Origin: Bacillota bacterium
GTDB lineage: Bacteria; Bacillota; UBA994; UBA5500
DNA length: 22,730 nucleotides
Direction of reading: 5' to 3'
Assembly (NCBI GenBank): GCA_023436245.1
Contig: JAEZJZ010000095.1
Coordinates: 1 to 22,730 of the forward strand
Shown: positions 1 to 8,063 of the stretch, piece by piece
Numbering within the stretch: position 1 is the stretch's first letter
How the letters are laid out: the number at the start of each line of letters is the position of its first letter
The notes under the pieces: generated by a model
What the model was told of the DNA's origin: nothing
Databases searched by the model: none
The model's input: only the letters and a program-made list of their open reading frames with translations
Translations under genes and position numbers: made by a program

Positions 1-36
1 TCGATAGTCAGTGCGGCCCAAGGGTAACCTTCGCTC

Positions 37-71
37 CGTAGGGGCGCCATGCATGGCGCCCGCCGCCTACG
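37..71. repeat. Palindromic repeat, GGCGCC type, downstream of the DUF362 gene
   Basis: Positions 43-60 read ggcgccatgcatggcgcc, a perfect 18-nt palindrome. Outer arms (cgtagg at 37-42, cctacg at 66-71) extend the pairing with a small bulge on one side. It belongs to the same family as the palindromes near 17767, 19475, 20530, 21387 and 22699. It lies just past the stop codon of the DUF362 gene, so its transcript would fold into a hairpin, but there is no T run to make it a classical terminator. Confidence 0.75.
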
Positions 72-98
72 TCGTTACCGTCAAACCGTTCTTCTCCC

Positions 99-1172
99 TT
101 ACTCCACCTCAATCAACTCATACTCCAACTGCCCGAGCCCCACCTTGGCCGCATGCCGCAGCTGAATCAGCGCGTCATGCTCTGGGTACGACGCCGTGCC
201 CAGGTTCCGCCCGTTCTTCTGCACCGTCAGGTCCAGCGTGGCCACGTCGATGGCCACCGGATCCCGGCTGGCCAAAATGCCCACGTCGGGAATCAGCTTG
301 TGCTGCTTCTCCCCCGCGCAGTCGCAGTTCCGGGTCATGTCCACCAGCACATTGAAGAAGAAGCACCTGTCCAGCTTGTTCTTCAGCGCACCATAGGCGT
401 GCTCGGCCATCGCTTTCTGCAGGTGTGACGGATCAGCATCCCAGTCGTAGCGAATGGACTCAAACCGACAAACCGCCAAGCACTCACCGCAGCCGATGCA
501 CCGCTCATCGTTGATGAACGCCTTGCCGCTCTTCTCCTCAATCACACCCTCTGGGCACCAGGTGATGCACTTGCCGCAGAAGCGACACTTGTCCTCCACC
601 ACCTTCGGTTTCAAAGCCGAGTGCTGCCGCATCTTGCCCATGCGGCTGGCCAGCCCCATGCCCAGGTTCTTGATGGCCGCGCCGAGCCCGGTGACCACAT
701 GCCCTGTGGGGTGCGCCAGTCCAATCAACGCATCCGCCACCACCGCCTCGCGGGCGATGTTCACCTTCTGGAAGATCTCGCCCTCAATCGGCACCTCAAT
801 CTCGCTATCCCCGAGCAGTCCATCGGCCATCACAATCGGGGCGCCCACGTCCACGAGCCCAAACCCGTGATCCTCGGCCAACACCATATGTTTCACCGCG
901 TCCGACCGCTCGCCCTTATACAGCGTGGAAGTCTCCGTCAGGAACGGATACGCCCCCCGCTGCTTGATCTGCCGCACCACCTCCGCCGCTAACGGCGGCT
1001 TGATGTGCGTGTCGTTGTTCTTTTCGCCGAAGCTCATCTTCACCGCCACATAGCTCCGCTCTTCCAGCAGCTCATTCACCTGGCAGTGCTCGTACAGCCG
1101 CCGCAACGCAGCCACCTGATCCGGCACGCTCACCCCATCGGGCAAAGGAATAAAGTAAACTTTCGCCGGCAT
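99..1172 (-). CDS. DUF362 domain protein with two 4Fe-4S clusters
   Basis: A 357-residue cytoplasmic iron-sulfur protein of the DUF362 family (COG2768 type). Members carry a ferredoxin-like insert and are thought to act in electron transfer or redox maturation; the exact substrate is unknown. Two CxxCxxCxxxC motifs are visible, at residues about 196-206 (CRFCGKCITWC) and 225-235 (CIGCGECLAVC), each able to hold one [4Fe-4S] cluster. A further NCDC motif follows about 60 residues later. The reading frame stays open upstream to 1412, but the ATG at 1172 is chosen because GGAGGG sits 6 nt before it, whereas the ATG at 1178 touches that site. No signal peptide or membrane segment is seen. It appears monocistronic, with a repeat-containing gap upstream and a palindromic repeat downstream. 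Confidence 0.88.
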   Translation of the reverse strand: MPAKVYFIPLPDGVSVPDQVAALRRLYEHCQVNELLEERSYVAVKMSFGEKNNDTHIKPPLAAEVVRQIKQRGAYPFLTETSTLYKGERSDAVKHMVLAEDHGFGLVDVGAPIVMADGLLGDSEIEVPIEGEIFQKVNIAREAVVADALIGLAHPTGHVVTGLGAAIKNLGMGLASRMGKMRQHSALKPKVVEDKCRFCGKCITWCPEGVIEEKSGKAFINDERCIGCGECLAVCRFESIRYDWDADPSHLQKAMAEHAYGALKNKLDRCFFFNVLVDMTRNCDCAGEKQHKLIPDVGILASRDPVAIDVATLDLTVQKNGRNLGTASYPEHDALIQLRHAAKVGLGQLEYELIEVE

Positions 1173-1490
1173 GATCATCCCTCCATTGACACTTATCTTA
1201 TCTCTTTTCCGGGGAAAGAACACGACTGGTGTTGATGACGCAGCTGCCAACCCGCCACCCTGGAGCCGTGTCAGTGAACACTTCGGCAAGCTCAGTGTGA
1301 ACTCCGTGAAGAATCTGTTTCCCCTTGGCCCCCCAAACAAAGCGACCAACGTAAACGTCAAGAAGCGTAAGACAATAAGCAAACGCCCGGGCAATCCTTC
1401 AGAAAAGAACACGGTCGGGGCTGCTACCCGACCTCAACCAACTGACCATGCTGCACTCACCAACGAATATATGCGTGGAGCCTAACTGCC
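1173..1490. other. Intergenic region with a degenerate hairpin repeat
   Basis: This 318-nt gap lies between two minus-strand genes. The only structure recognised is a diverged copy of the 47-nt repeat at 1271-1315, described separately. An AT-rich purine stretch at 1190-1210 lies just before the DUF362 ribosome binding site, but I could not identify a convincing promoter pair. No gene is supported. Confidence 0.6.
1271..1315 (-). repeat. Diverged copy of the 47-nt hairpin repeat (element B)
   Basis: Read on the minus strand, this stretch matches the elements at 19400-19446 and 20271-20317, including the shared blocks gattcttc, ggagtt, acactgagc and cgaagtg. It differs at several positions and by a small indel, so it looks older or degraded. 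It lies upstream of the DUF362 gene. Its orientation is opposite to the copies near the cps genes. Confidence 0.65.
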
Positions 1491-2207
1491 TCAGTTCTCC
1501 TCCCGAAACAGGGCACGCACCGTTACGTGCCGGCTGTGCTGGCCGAACCAGCAGAAGTATCCTGGCAGTTCGCGGTCAATCTCGGCCACAAACGCATTGA
1601 TGTAGGCAGGATGCGGCAACGGCAGGTCAAAGACCAGGGTGGACTCGAGATGCAACTCGCGATAGTGTGTCTTGCGGTAGCCACTGGTGGTCAGCCTCGC
1701 GAAAAACTCGTCCAGTTTCTCAGGCGCGAAGGCTATCAACTGTTCCTGCACGTAGTGGCGGTTGTCCTCTGGAACGACTGTGTCGGACTGATCAGAATCC
1801 AGACTGACCGAATATGTCTTCACACGATGCTCCAGGCTGCGTGTCTCGAAGATAACGATGCTCAACTGCCGCACCGGAATCCCCAACCCGGCCTGCCGGA
1901 TCTCCTGGTTGTACTTGTCGGTAATCGCACGTAGGGTTCCCAGGTTCTCACGCGACAGCCTGAGGCGGTCGCCGTTCAGAGCTCCCAGCGTTGTCTTGGG
2001 GAACTGCGCAAATCTGCCCACCGGAATGATCCCCGGCACTGCAGACAATGCCTGTTGCAGGTCCAGCATGCCTGCTGAAAAGCCCTCATAGACAAGCAAA
2101 GGCACCCCATCCGCCGAGAAGAAGAACTGGTTGGGCTTCAGTGTGCCTGACGGACAACGATGGATGATTTCTACCATGCTAGGCAAATTGACGTCAGTGA
2201 CAAACAC
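1491..2207 (-). CDS. Hypothetical protein, no recognised family
   Basis: A soluble protein of about 238 residues that I do not recognise. It has no signal peptide, no transmembrane segment and no cysteine cluster. The composition is that of a mixed alpha/beta cytoplasmic protein. The C-terminus holds the His-containing stretches YRKTHYREL and HSRHVTVRAL, which superficially recall 2H phosphoesterase motifs but do not match them well enough to call. Start choice: TTG at 2213 lies only 3 nt from an AGGGAG site, while the in-frame GTG at 2207 has a 9-nt spacing, so GTG is preferred. The next ATG is at 2176, without a visible ribosome binding site. It follows the large secreted-protein gene by about 195 nt, with a hairpin repeat between them. 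Confidence 0.7.
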   Translation of the reverse strand: MFVTDVNLPSMVEIIHRCPSGTLKPNQFFFSADGVPLLVYEGFSAGMLDLQQALSAVPGIIPVGRFAQFPKTTLGALNGDRLRLSRENLGTLRAITDKYNQEIRQAGLGIPVRQLSIVIFETRSLEHRVKTYSVSLDSDQSDTVVPEDNRHYVQEQLIAFAPEKLDEFFARLTTSGYRKTHYRELHLESTLVFDLPLPHPAYINAFVAEIDRELPGYFCWFGQHSRHVTVRALFREEN

Positions 2208-2271
2208 AGACAATCACTCCCTTCATCCTTAGCTGGACAATATCCTCGCGGGTGGCTGACTGATGCAGAAC

Positions 2272-2346
2272 GATTCTTCTCTGCCGCCCCACAGTTCTCC
2301 TGCAACCTGACTCTTCTGAGTCATTCTGCGCTTCAGCGAAGAATCT
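2272..2346. repeat. Inverted hairpin repeat (element A copy plus inverted flank)
   Basis: Positions 2320-2346 are a diverged reverse-oriented copy of the 25-nt element found at 17689-17713 and 21314-21338. At 2272-2279 gattcttc is the inverted complement of gaagaatc at the other end, so the 75-nt unit is flanked by 8-nt inverted repeats. It lies downstream of the large secreted-protein gene and upstream of the orphan gene. No T tract follows, so a terminator role is not established. Confidence 0.6.
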
Positions 2347-2402
2347 AGCGGCCAAACAGGAACAACCGACTGAGCCAAAGCGCAGCCGGTCGCCCACTGA
2401 GT

Positions 2403-5060
2403 TCACCTTCCGGATACCGTGATAGACTGTTCGCCCGCGTGCCAATCGACGCGTAGCCCCAGGTATCTGCATACATCCCGGAGGGGTATGTAGCATCGGC
2501 CATTGCGATTGCGCACCGCGGCGCTCATAGTGACGTGCTCCTCTCTCAGTTTGCCGCTGATAACCATCTGATCGGAACCATCCCAAAGCGTCAGCACAGT
2601 GCCCAAAAAGGCGATCTGAATTTCTCCGTGCTGCCCAACTGCCCGATAAGTCACCTTAACGCCGAGCCCCTCCAGCAGCCGTGGAGCAACACCAGTCACA
2701 CCTTCGCCCATGGAAATGGCAGTCGCCGCATCGAACAGATGAGCTTCACCATTCAATGTATAGCTATTGCCCTGCAGACCGACCCGCAGCACGCCCTGCG
2801 CTGCGAGCAATTGTTCCATCCTTCGCTCCAGCTCAGTTAGCGAAGCAAGATTCGGCATAGCAGCCTCGGCGGCACCCAGTTTGAGGGCATCATTCACCGC
2901 AGCGCGGGCAGTCTCGAGCAGTACAGCGTGGTGCTCAGCCAGTTCACCAGGAAGCGGCAACTCGTCGATTGCCCCCACCGCTTGCTGTGCCGCCACGGCG
3001 ATCGGATCCAGCTTGACCAAACAGAACGCGCTGAAGCGCTGTACCTGGAAGCTGGCGGCAATGAGACTGTTGCCATTATCAGCGAATATGAAATTGAGCT
3101 CGCGAATCAGCTCGGCATCAGTCGCATGGACAGCCAACATGGCCAGATTGTCCAGGAGAGCCTGCCGAGCTTCTGGTTCAGCAGGGAGATCTATGGGAAA
3201 GTGCAGGGTGACTGTGATATCGCCTTGCAGCACAGTGTCGATCTGCAATGGCTGCGCCACCGGTTGAAACGTGCCATCCAAAGCCGGCCCCAGCATGGAT
3301 TCATCTCCGGCCGCCAAATCCACGGTTATGCCCTGCTCATCCTGTGCCAACTGCTGCACCAACGATGCTGGGAACTCGAGCACGCACCCCCCGCAGCGGA
3401 TGACCACGCCAAGACCCGTAACCTCCTGAAGTAGCCGGCCTGGAATGACCACTCGCCTTGCCGGTCGAAGGTCGCTGGCGTCGACCGCGAACTCCACAGC
3501 TGTTTGCCCCGCCCTCCTGGCTTGAGCAATCAGTGTGCGAGCGGCACCAGTGACCGTGTATATCACCAATGGGCTACCGTCCGCGTGATGCGTTGTCATC
3601 TGCTGCAGCGGCGCGGGTGCCTCATCCTCAACCGGTTCCTCAACGGTGGGTGGATGCTCCAACTGGGCAATGCGGCTCTCTGCCATCACCAACTTTGACA
3701 GGTTGGCAATCTCGAGCTCGCCAGCCCCCAACTCGAAGGCTGCGGCCACCAGTTGCCTAGCAGCTAGCACGGCGGGCTTGTCATCTAGGGTGAGCTCTGC
3801 TGGCTCAGCCAAGACAGCAATGGCGTCCATCGCGGCCTGGACCGCCACCTCGGCTGGGCTGGAAACATGCAGTGGCTGGCTAACCATGTCTATAGGATAG
3901 ACAAAACGATCGGTGGTGATGACGTTCAGAGTGTAGTCGCCTGGCTCAAGAGGGGCCGCAATGGTAATCTGCTGACCGGAACCAAGCGCGGGAGAATCAT
4001 CTCCCCAGACCCACCCGTCTGCTGGAATCGTGATCCGTCCATTGGAGTCAGTGGAGACTGCTTGCGGGCCACCTCCACTGACGCTGTATTGCATTTCGCC
4101 CATCCACGGCTGGCCGCTGGGGCGATTAAGCTGTATGTCTAGGTAGCGCCTATCCTCTTCGCTGCTCGATCGTGCTGCCTCACTGGCCCTAACCGTCACG
4201 GTGACACTAGCTGTATCCTCACCTTGAACCAACTCGTCACATGTGACGTCTACCACATCCGGGTAGTCATAGCACAGCAGCGTATCATACATACCTAGCG
4301 ACGTTCCGGGCACGTGACTGAGCCGCAGGAATACTTCGCTCAGTTCGGGCGGATGGAAGCAGAGCCAGGCACCACTTGACATGCGTTGTCCGGACATCAA
4401 GAGCGTCCCATCAGCATCCAAAAGGTCAACCAGGACTCCCATGCTGGCAGCGTGATACATCTGCACATAGTAGTAGCGCCCGGGCTGCAAAGGGATGCGA
4501 AACCAATCCACGTCGTGCTGCTCATTCATTGAGCCGTAAAGGGGGGTTCCATACACCTCCATGCAGACCGCATCATCAAGAGCGCTGTTTGCCTCATCTG
4601 GAACTCGGTCAAACGAGATGTCGTAGGTCGTCGGCGCCACCGATTCCGCGTACTGCACGCGAACAGAGTAATCGGGCTGCTCAGCCAGCCAAACAAGCAT
4701 CAAGGTATCATTGCCTGCCTCTTCATCTGTGGCCACCATATAGAGATCATTTCCTGCCTCGTCGCAAAGGGACAGGCTCAGTTCCGGGAAGTCCCCTGTT
4801 ATCACCAACTCAACTGTGTGGACAAAACCGGGCGTCACGTTAATGGTAAACCAGTCCTCGCCGCCCTCCGGAATGAGGCCAAAAGACTGCGGTTCACCAG
4901 GCAGCAATTGAGTTGGGTCCGCCGGTGAGGGACCCGGCAACTCACCAGAAAGCACTGCCGCCTGAGTGCGAGCGGCAAGTCCACCACCAACTGCCCCCGA
5001 AACTTGCGGAAATGTCACCAGCAGCATGACGAGCAAAGCCAAGCATCTCTTCGTCCTCAT
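2403..5060 (-). CDS. Secreted multidomain protein with PPC-like domains and a copper-amine-oxidase-N-like C-terminus
   Basis: An exported protein of about 885 residues. A classical signal peptide (basic MRTKR, hydrophobic core, Ala-rich end) occupies residues 1-25. Next come two beta-rich segments resembling bacterial pre-peptidase C-terminal (PPC) domains, about 45-150 and 155-270; both contain the DWF motif (EDWFTINV, DVDWFRIPL). An Ig-like region spans about 275-400, followed by a long mixed region with helical stretches. The last ~120 residues resemble the copper amine oxidase N-terminal 'stalk' domain (YIPLRDVCRYLGLRVDWH), which in Bacillota usually serves as an extracellular binding or anchoring module rather than an oxidase. 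No catalytic domain is evident. The ATG at 5060 is preferred over 5066 because GGGGG lies 7 nt before it but only 1 nt before the other. Likely role: cell-surface or envelope protein. Confidence 0.8.
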   Translation of the reverse strand: MRTKRCLALLVMLLVTFPQVSGAVGGGLAARTQAAVLSGELPGPSPADPTQLLPGEPQSFGLIPEGGEDWFTINVTPGFVHTVELVITGDFPELSLSLCDEAGNDLYMVATDEEAGNDTLMLVWLAEQPDYSVRVQYAESVAPTTYDISFDRVPDEANSALDDAVCMEVYGTPLYGSMNEQHDVDWFRIPLQPGRYYYVQMYHAASMGVLVDLLDADGTLLMSGQRMSSGAWLCFHPPELSEVFLRLSHVPGTSLGMYDTLLCYDYPDVVDVTCDELVQGEDTASVTVTVRASEAARSSSEEDRRYLDIQLNRPSGQPWMGEMQYSVSGGGPQAVSTDSNGRITIPADGWVWGDDSPALGSGQQITIAAPLEPGDYTLNVITTDRFVYPIDMVSQPLHVSSPAEVAVQAAMDAIAVLAEPAELTLDDKPAVLAARQLVAAAFELGAGELEIANLSKLVMAESRIAQLEHPPTVEEPVEDEAPAPLQQMTTHHADGSPLVIYTVTGAARTLIAQARRAGQTAVEFAVDASDLRPARRVVIPGRLLQEVTGLGVVIRCGGCVLEFPASLVQQLAQDEQGITVDLAAGDESMLGPALDGTFQPVAQPLQIDTVLQGDITVTLHFPIDLPAEPEARQALLDNLAMLAVHATDAELIRELNFIFADNGNSLIAASFQVQRFSAFCLVKLDPIAVAAQQAVGAIDELPLPGELAEHHAVLLETARAAVNDALKLGAAEAAMPNLASLTELERRMEQLLAAQGVLRVGLQGNSYTLNGEAHLFDAATAISMGEGVTGVAPRLLEGLGVKVTYRAVGQHGEIQIAFLGTVLTLWDGSDQMVISGKLREEHVTMSAAVRNRNGRCYIPLRDVCRYLGLRVDWHAGEQSITVSGR

Positions 5061-5233
5061 ATTCATGCCCCCTACCCGAGACTACGCTCACGATCTGTTC
5101 GGGGGTGACCAACCTTTTCCCTTCCCAGAATATGCTGCTCTGCGCCGAAGTTGCAGGTAAATGGCAGTCACACTGGAGTCAGTTGACCATGATATACTCC
5201 TGACAAGAACAAATTAAGGTAGGTGCCAGTCGA

Positions 5234-5707
5234 ATGAAATGGAAACGTGCATTAGTCGTTACTGGAATCTGCGTGGCAGTCCTGTTGGGATGCGGCTATG
5301 GGGCCTACCGCTACGTGCTCAGCAAGTACGCTCAACACATCGACAATCTGCTTGTTGATCTGATTGCTGATGCGGGCTCAAACCAGGCCCCAATCGACTC
5401 GACGCCAACGCCTGGAACCAGCAGCCCGGGTATAAAGCCCGATACGAACGCACCGGCGACTCCCAGCCAAGTTGACCCTGAGACTGCATCCAAAGCGACG
5501 ACCATTCTAGAGCAAATGAACCTTTCGGAGAAGGTGACAGTGATGCGAGCGATGAGCAAGTTCACCACGGGTGAGCTGTTGGAGATGTACAAGCAGTATG
5601 CCTCTGGCGACAAAAACGACAAACAGTCAGTGAAGCAACTGTTGGAAGATAGCTTCACTGAGGAAGACCTGCTTCTTTTCCGACAGATCGCAGAGAAGTA
5701 TCGATAG
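5234..5707 (+). CDS. Small membrane-anchored hypothetical protein
   Basis: A 157-residue protein and the only well-supported plus-strand gene in the window. A basic N-terminus (MKWKR) is followed by one hydrophobic helix at residues 7-25, then an extracytoplasmic tail. Residues about 50-80 form a Pro/Thr/Ser/Ala-rich linker. The C-terminal ~75 residues are charged and helical, with repeated Met, Glu and Lys. The helix contains a Cys in LLGCG, so a lipoprotein is possible, but the short charged start and long core fit a signal anchor equally well. A purine-rich site (aaggtaggtg) precedes the ATG. It is divergent from the secreted multidomain gene, with 173 nt between the starts; a -10-like TATACT lies at 5193-5198 without a clear -35. 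No family recognised. Confidence 0.7.
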   Translation: MKWKRALVVTGICVAVLLGCGYGAYRYVLSKYAQHIDNLLVDLIADAGSNQAPIDSTPTPGTSSPGIKPDTNAPATPSQVDPETASKATTILEQMNLSEKVTVMRAMSKFTTGELLEMYKQYASGDKNDKQSVKQLLEDSFTEEDLLLFRQIAEKYR

Positions 5708-6313
5708 ACATGGCAAGGAAGCAGGACTGGCCCCGAGGCGAGTACTGACCACCCGGTATTGACATTCATGTTCACACATGGTGATCGCCAAATAATGGGA
5801 CCCCACCGTCCATCAAGACAGCGGGAAAAGTGAGCAGGAGCCATGATCTTGCAGCATGTAGAACTCACGGACCATGGCAACGGCAGTTGCAGCGCACCTA
5901 AGTTGCTTGAGATTGCTCCGTTTGGTTCCCATCGAGATCCTTAGGAATGAGGGTTTAGTCCGTTCCCTTGGCAGGCTCAATCAGATTATGCATGACAGAG
6001 CTGGCCTTAACCGCCAAGGAGTGATGGCGAACTAGGTGTTCTTCCTGTCAATCACAGAGAGCCTGATGCTTCTCGCCTCTGTCGTGGTGAAACCTCTGTA
6101 GGTCTTCTAGTAGAAGGCGCAGTAGATAGCTTGTCTCCTTCGGCAAACCATCTAGCGCGAACCTCACGTTCCATGCAACCGCTGAAGGCAGCATGGAAGC
6201 TGCTGTGTTTGGTGCCGGCTGAAGCAAGAAGAACACCGGAGGTAGTCATAGGGGAAGATTGAATCTAAACTTGCGCCAGGGGACAGTTCTGGCAGTGTTC
6301 CTGCTTAGGTACC
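5708..6313. other. 606-nt region with no supported gene
   Basis: This gap lies between two convergent genes, the small anchored protein (+) and the MurJ-like gene (-). Short open frames exist on both strands (for example minus-strand frames within 6048-6249), but each lacks a convincing ribosome binding site and none resembles a known family. No member of the palindromic repeat family is present, unlike the other long gaps. It could be decayed coding sequence, since several short frames abut one another, but I cannot identify an ancestor. Confidence 0.5.
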
Positions 6314-7852
6314 CTAGGCAACCAGGTTGACTCGCAGTTTTCGTTTGACAAGCCGGCAGATGGAAGCCAGCTCACCAACCCTTAGGAGGAGGACGAGAGC
6401 AAAGTAGACTATCGCCCCAGCAATTGCGGAAAGAACAAGAGGTAGAGCCAGCCCGCTATCACGAGACATTCGATACACCTGATGTGCAGTGGCGCCCATT
6501 ATTGCCGCCGAGACTGCTAACTTGACGGTAAAGCTCGCGGTGGCAAAGTGAATTGCATGGCGTCTTGCCATGGTGGCAACCAGAAGCACCATGCTGACGA
6601 ACTGACTAATTGTAGTTGCAAGCGCAAGGCCACCGACTGCAAGAGGCTTTGCTAGAATGACGGATAAAGTCGTGTTGACAACCACGAAGATCATGGACAC
6701 TTTGACCGGCGTCGAGGCATCCCCTCTAGAGTAGAACGCATTATTCAACAATGAAATGCAGGCCTGGCCGATCAGGCCAAAGGCCGCATAGGCCAATGCG
6801 GTAGAGGTTCTCGCCGTTGCAGCGCTATCAAAGGCCCCGCGCTGAAAGGCGACTCGCACAATTGGCTCCCGTAGCACAAAGAGACCAACAGCAGCAGGAA
6901 CAATTACTACTAGCAGCATCCTAAAGCCAGACGCCAGGGTTCCGCGGAAACCATCCTCATTGCTCTTGCTGTAGAGCTCGGACAGTGTGGGATAGATAGC
7001 GGTTGCCATTGCGGAGACAAATAGTCCAATAGGAAGGGCCACGAGCTTGCTGGCATAGTTGAGGGAAGCCAAGCTGCCCGGTTCTAGGCCTATCGCAAGC
7101 CATCGATTTACAAAGAGGTATAGCTGCATAAAGAACGTACTAACGAAAATGGGGCCCGAAATCAGAAGCAACTGCTTCAGCCCAGGATGAATCAGTTTCC
7201 CTATCCATACTATGGGAAACTGGCGGGCTCGTATTTGCCACAATAGAGCCCCAAACTGCAGCAACATGCCAAAGAGTGAGGCGTAGGCCAGACCGGAGAG
7301 TCCGTACCTCGGAACCAGCGCCACCGCTCCAACTACGGTACCAGCGCTGAGTAGTGCTGGGGACAATGCTGACCAACCAAAACGGTGATGGGCATTCAAA
7401 ATGGCGACAATGATACTCGCAAGACCTGAGAACACTGTCCCGGGTATGATTATCCGCAGAAGGGTCACAGTCAGCCGGGCGGCTTCCGGGGAGAAGTCGG
7501 GGGCCTGAAGCCGTACAATCAACGGTGCAGCAATGTACGCTGTCGCTGAGAGTGCCCCCAAACCGATCCCCGTGACCTTCAGTAAGGTGCCTACAAGAAC
7601 CCAGGCTTCGCGTTCACCTCGTTCACTTCTCCACCGCATAAAAACTGGAATGAACGAGGTGTAAAGAGCACTTGTCACCGTGGCCAGGATGAAAAGCGGC
7701 ACAGAGTAGGCCGCCACGTACGCATCAACAGCTTGGGTAGCGCCGAAATAGCCAGCTATCACCTGCTCGCGAACAAAACCAATTATCTTTCCAATAGTTG
7801 AAATCAACATTATCATCAAAGTACCACGAACAACTCGTGAAGTAGAGTTCAC
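6314..7852 (-). CDS. murJ: MurJ/MviN-type lipid-linked oligosaccharide flippase
   Basis: A 512-residue polytopic membrane protein of the MOP superfamily, MviN/MurJ branch. About 13-14 hydrophobic helices span almost the whole length, the normal size for the family. Typical stretches include GKIIGFVREQVIAGYFG near the N-terminus, LNYASKLVALPIGLF, FQRGAFD and AFYSRGDASTP. MurJ flips lipid II in peptidoglycan synthesis. Here the gene is the last of the polysaccharide locus and the locus has no separate Wzx, so it may flip the undecaprenyl-linked repeat unit instead; that is inference from position. The ATG at 7861 directly touches GGAAGGG; the GTG at 7852, three codons on, has a 9-nt spacing and is preferred. 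A 211-nt gap separates it from the upstream ATP-grasp gene. Confidence 0.88.
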   Translation of the reverse strand: MNSTSRVVRGTLMIMLISTIGKIIGFVREQVIAGYFGATQAVDAYVAAYSVPLFILATVTSALYTSFIPVFMRWRSERGEREAWVLVGTLLKVTGIGLGALSATAYIAAPLIVRLQAPDFSPEAARLTVTLLRIIIPGTVFSGLASIIVAILNAHHRFGWSALSPALLSAGTVVGAVALVPRYGLSGLAYASLFGMLLQFGALLWQIRARQFPIVWIGKLIHPGLKQLLLISGPIFVSTFFMQLYLFVNRWLAIGLEPGSLASLNYASKLVALPIGLFVSAMATAIYPTLSELYSKSNEDGFRGTLASGFRMLLVVIVPAAVGLFVLREPIVRVAFQRGAFDSAATARTSTALAYAAFGLIGQACISLLNNAFYSRGDASTPVKVSMIFVVVNTTLSVILAKPLAVGGLALATTISQFVSMVLLVATMARRHAIHFATASFTVKLAVSAAIMGATAHQVYRMSRDSGLALPLVLSAIAGAIVYFALVLLLRVGELASICRLVKRKLRVNLVA

Positions 7853-8063
7853 CCGCGTCATCCCTTCCGGCTACTATTGTGTGCTGCCTAATCCGACTGA
7901 GGACAGGATCGGACGGGTTGCGCGCAAGAGTTTGGAGGCCGATCCATTGCTAGTCTCTAGATCTCTCGTCCCACGACAATAAAGGTCCAACTGCGGAGAA
8001 ATGCCTAAGCGGACGCTCAAACTTGACTAATACAGACAACCCTTTTGTGCAGCTAATCCTTCG

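Noticed and set aside
1173..1412. Upstream 80-codon extension of the DUF362 protein
   Set aside because: It reads through the degenerate element B and lacks conserved features; a strong GGAGGG precedes ATG 1172.
2194..2586. Minus-strand 130-codon open frame between the orphan and the secreted-protein gene
   Set aside because: It overlaps the ends of both neighbours in another frame, crosses the inverted repeat at 2272-2346 and shows no conserved features.
4376..4843. Plus-strand 155-codon open frame
   Set aside because: It is antisense to the large secreted-protein gene, has shadow-type composition (Pro, His, Arg, Cys) and no ribosome binding site.
5183..5211. Promoter with -35 TTGACC for the small anchored protein gene
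   Set aside because: No acceptable -10 lies at 16-18 nt; the good TATACT is only 4 nt away and has no matching -35.
5332..5880. Minus-strand 182-codon open frame
   Set aside because: It is mostly antisense to the small membrane-anchored gene, which has a better start, signal-anchor helix and composition.
6048..6249. Two overlapping minus-strand short frames in the 606-nt gap
   Set aside because: They overlap each other in different frames, lack ribosome binding sites and resemble no family. A transposon remnant was considered, but no terminal inverted repeats or transposase motif could be identified.
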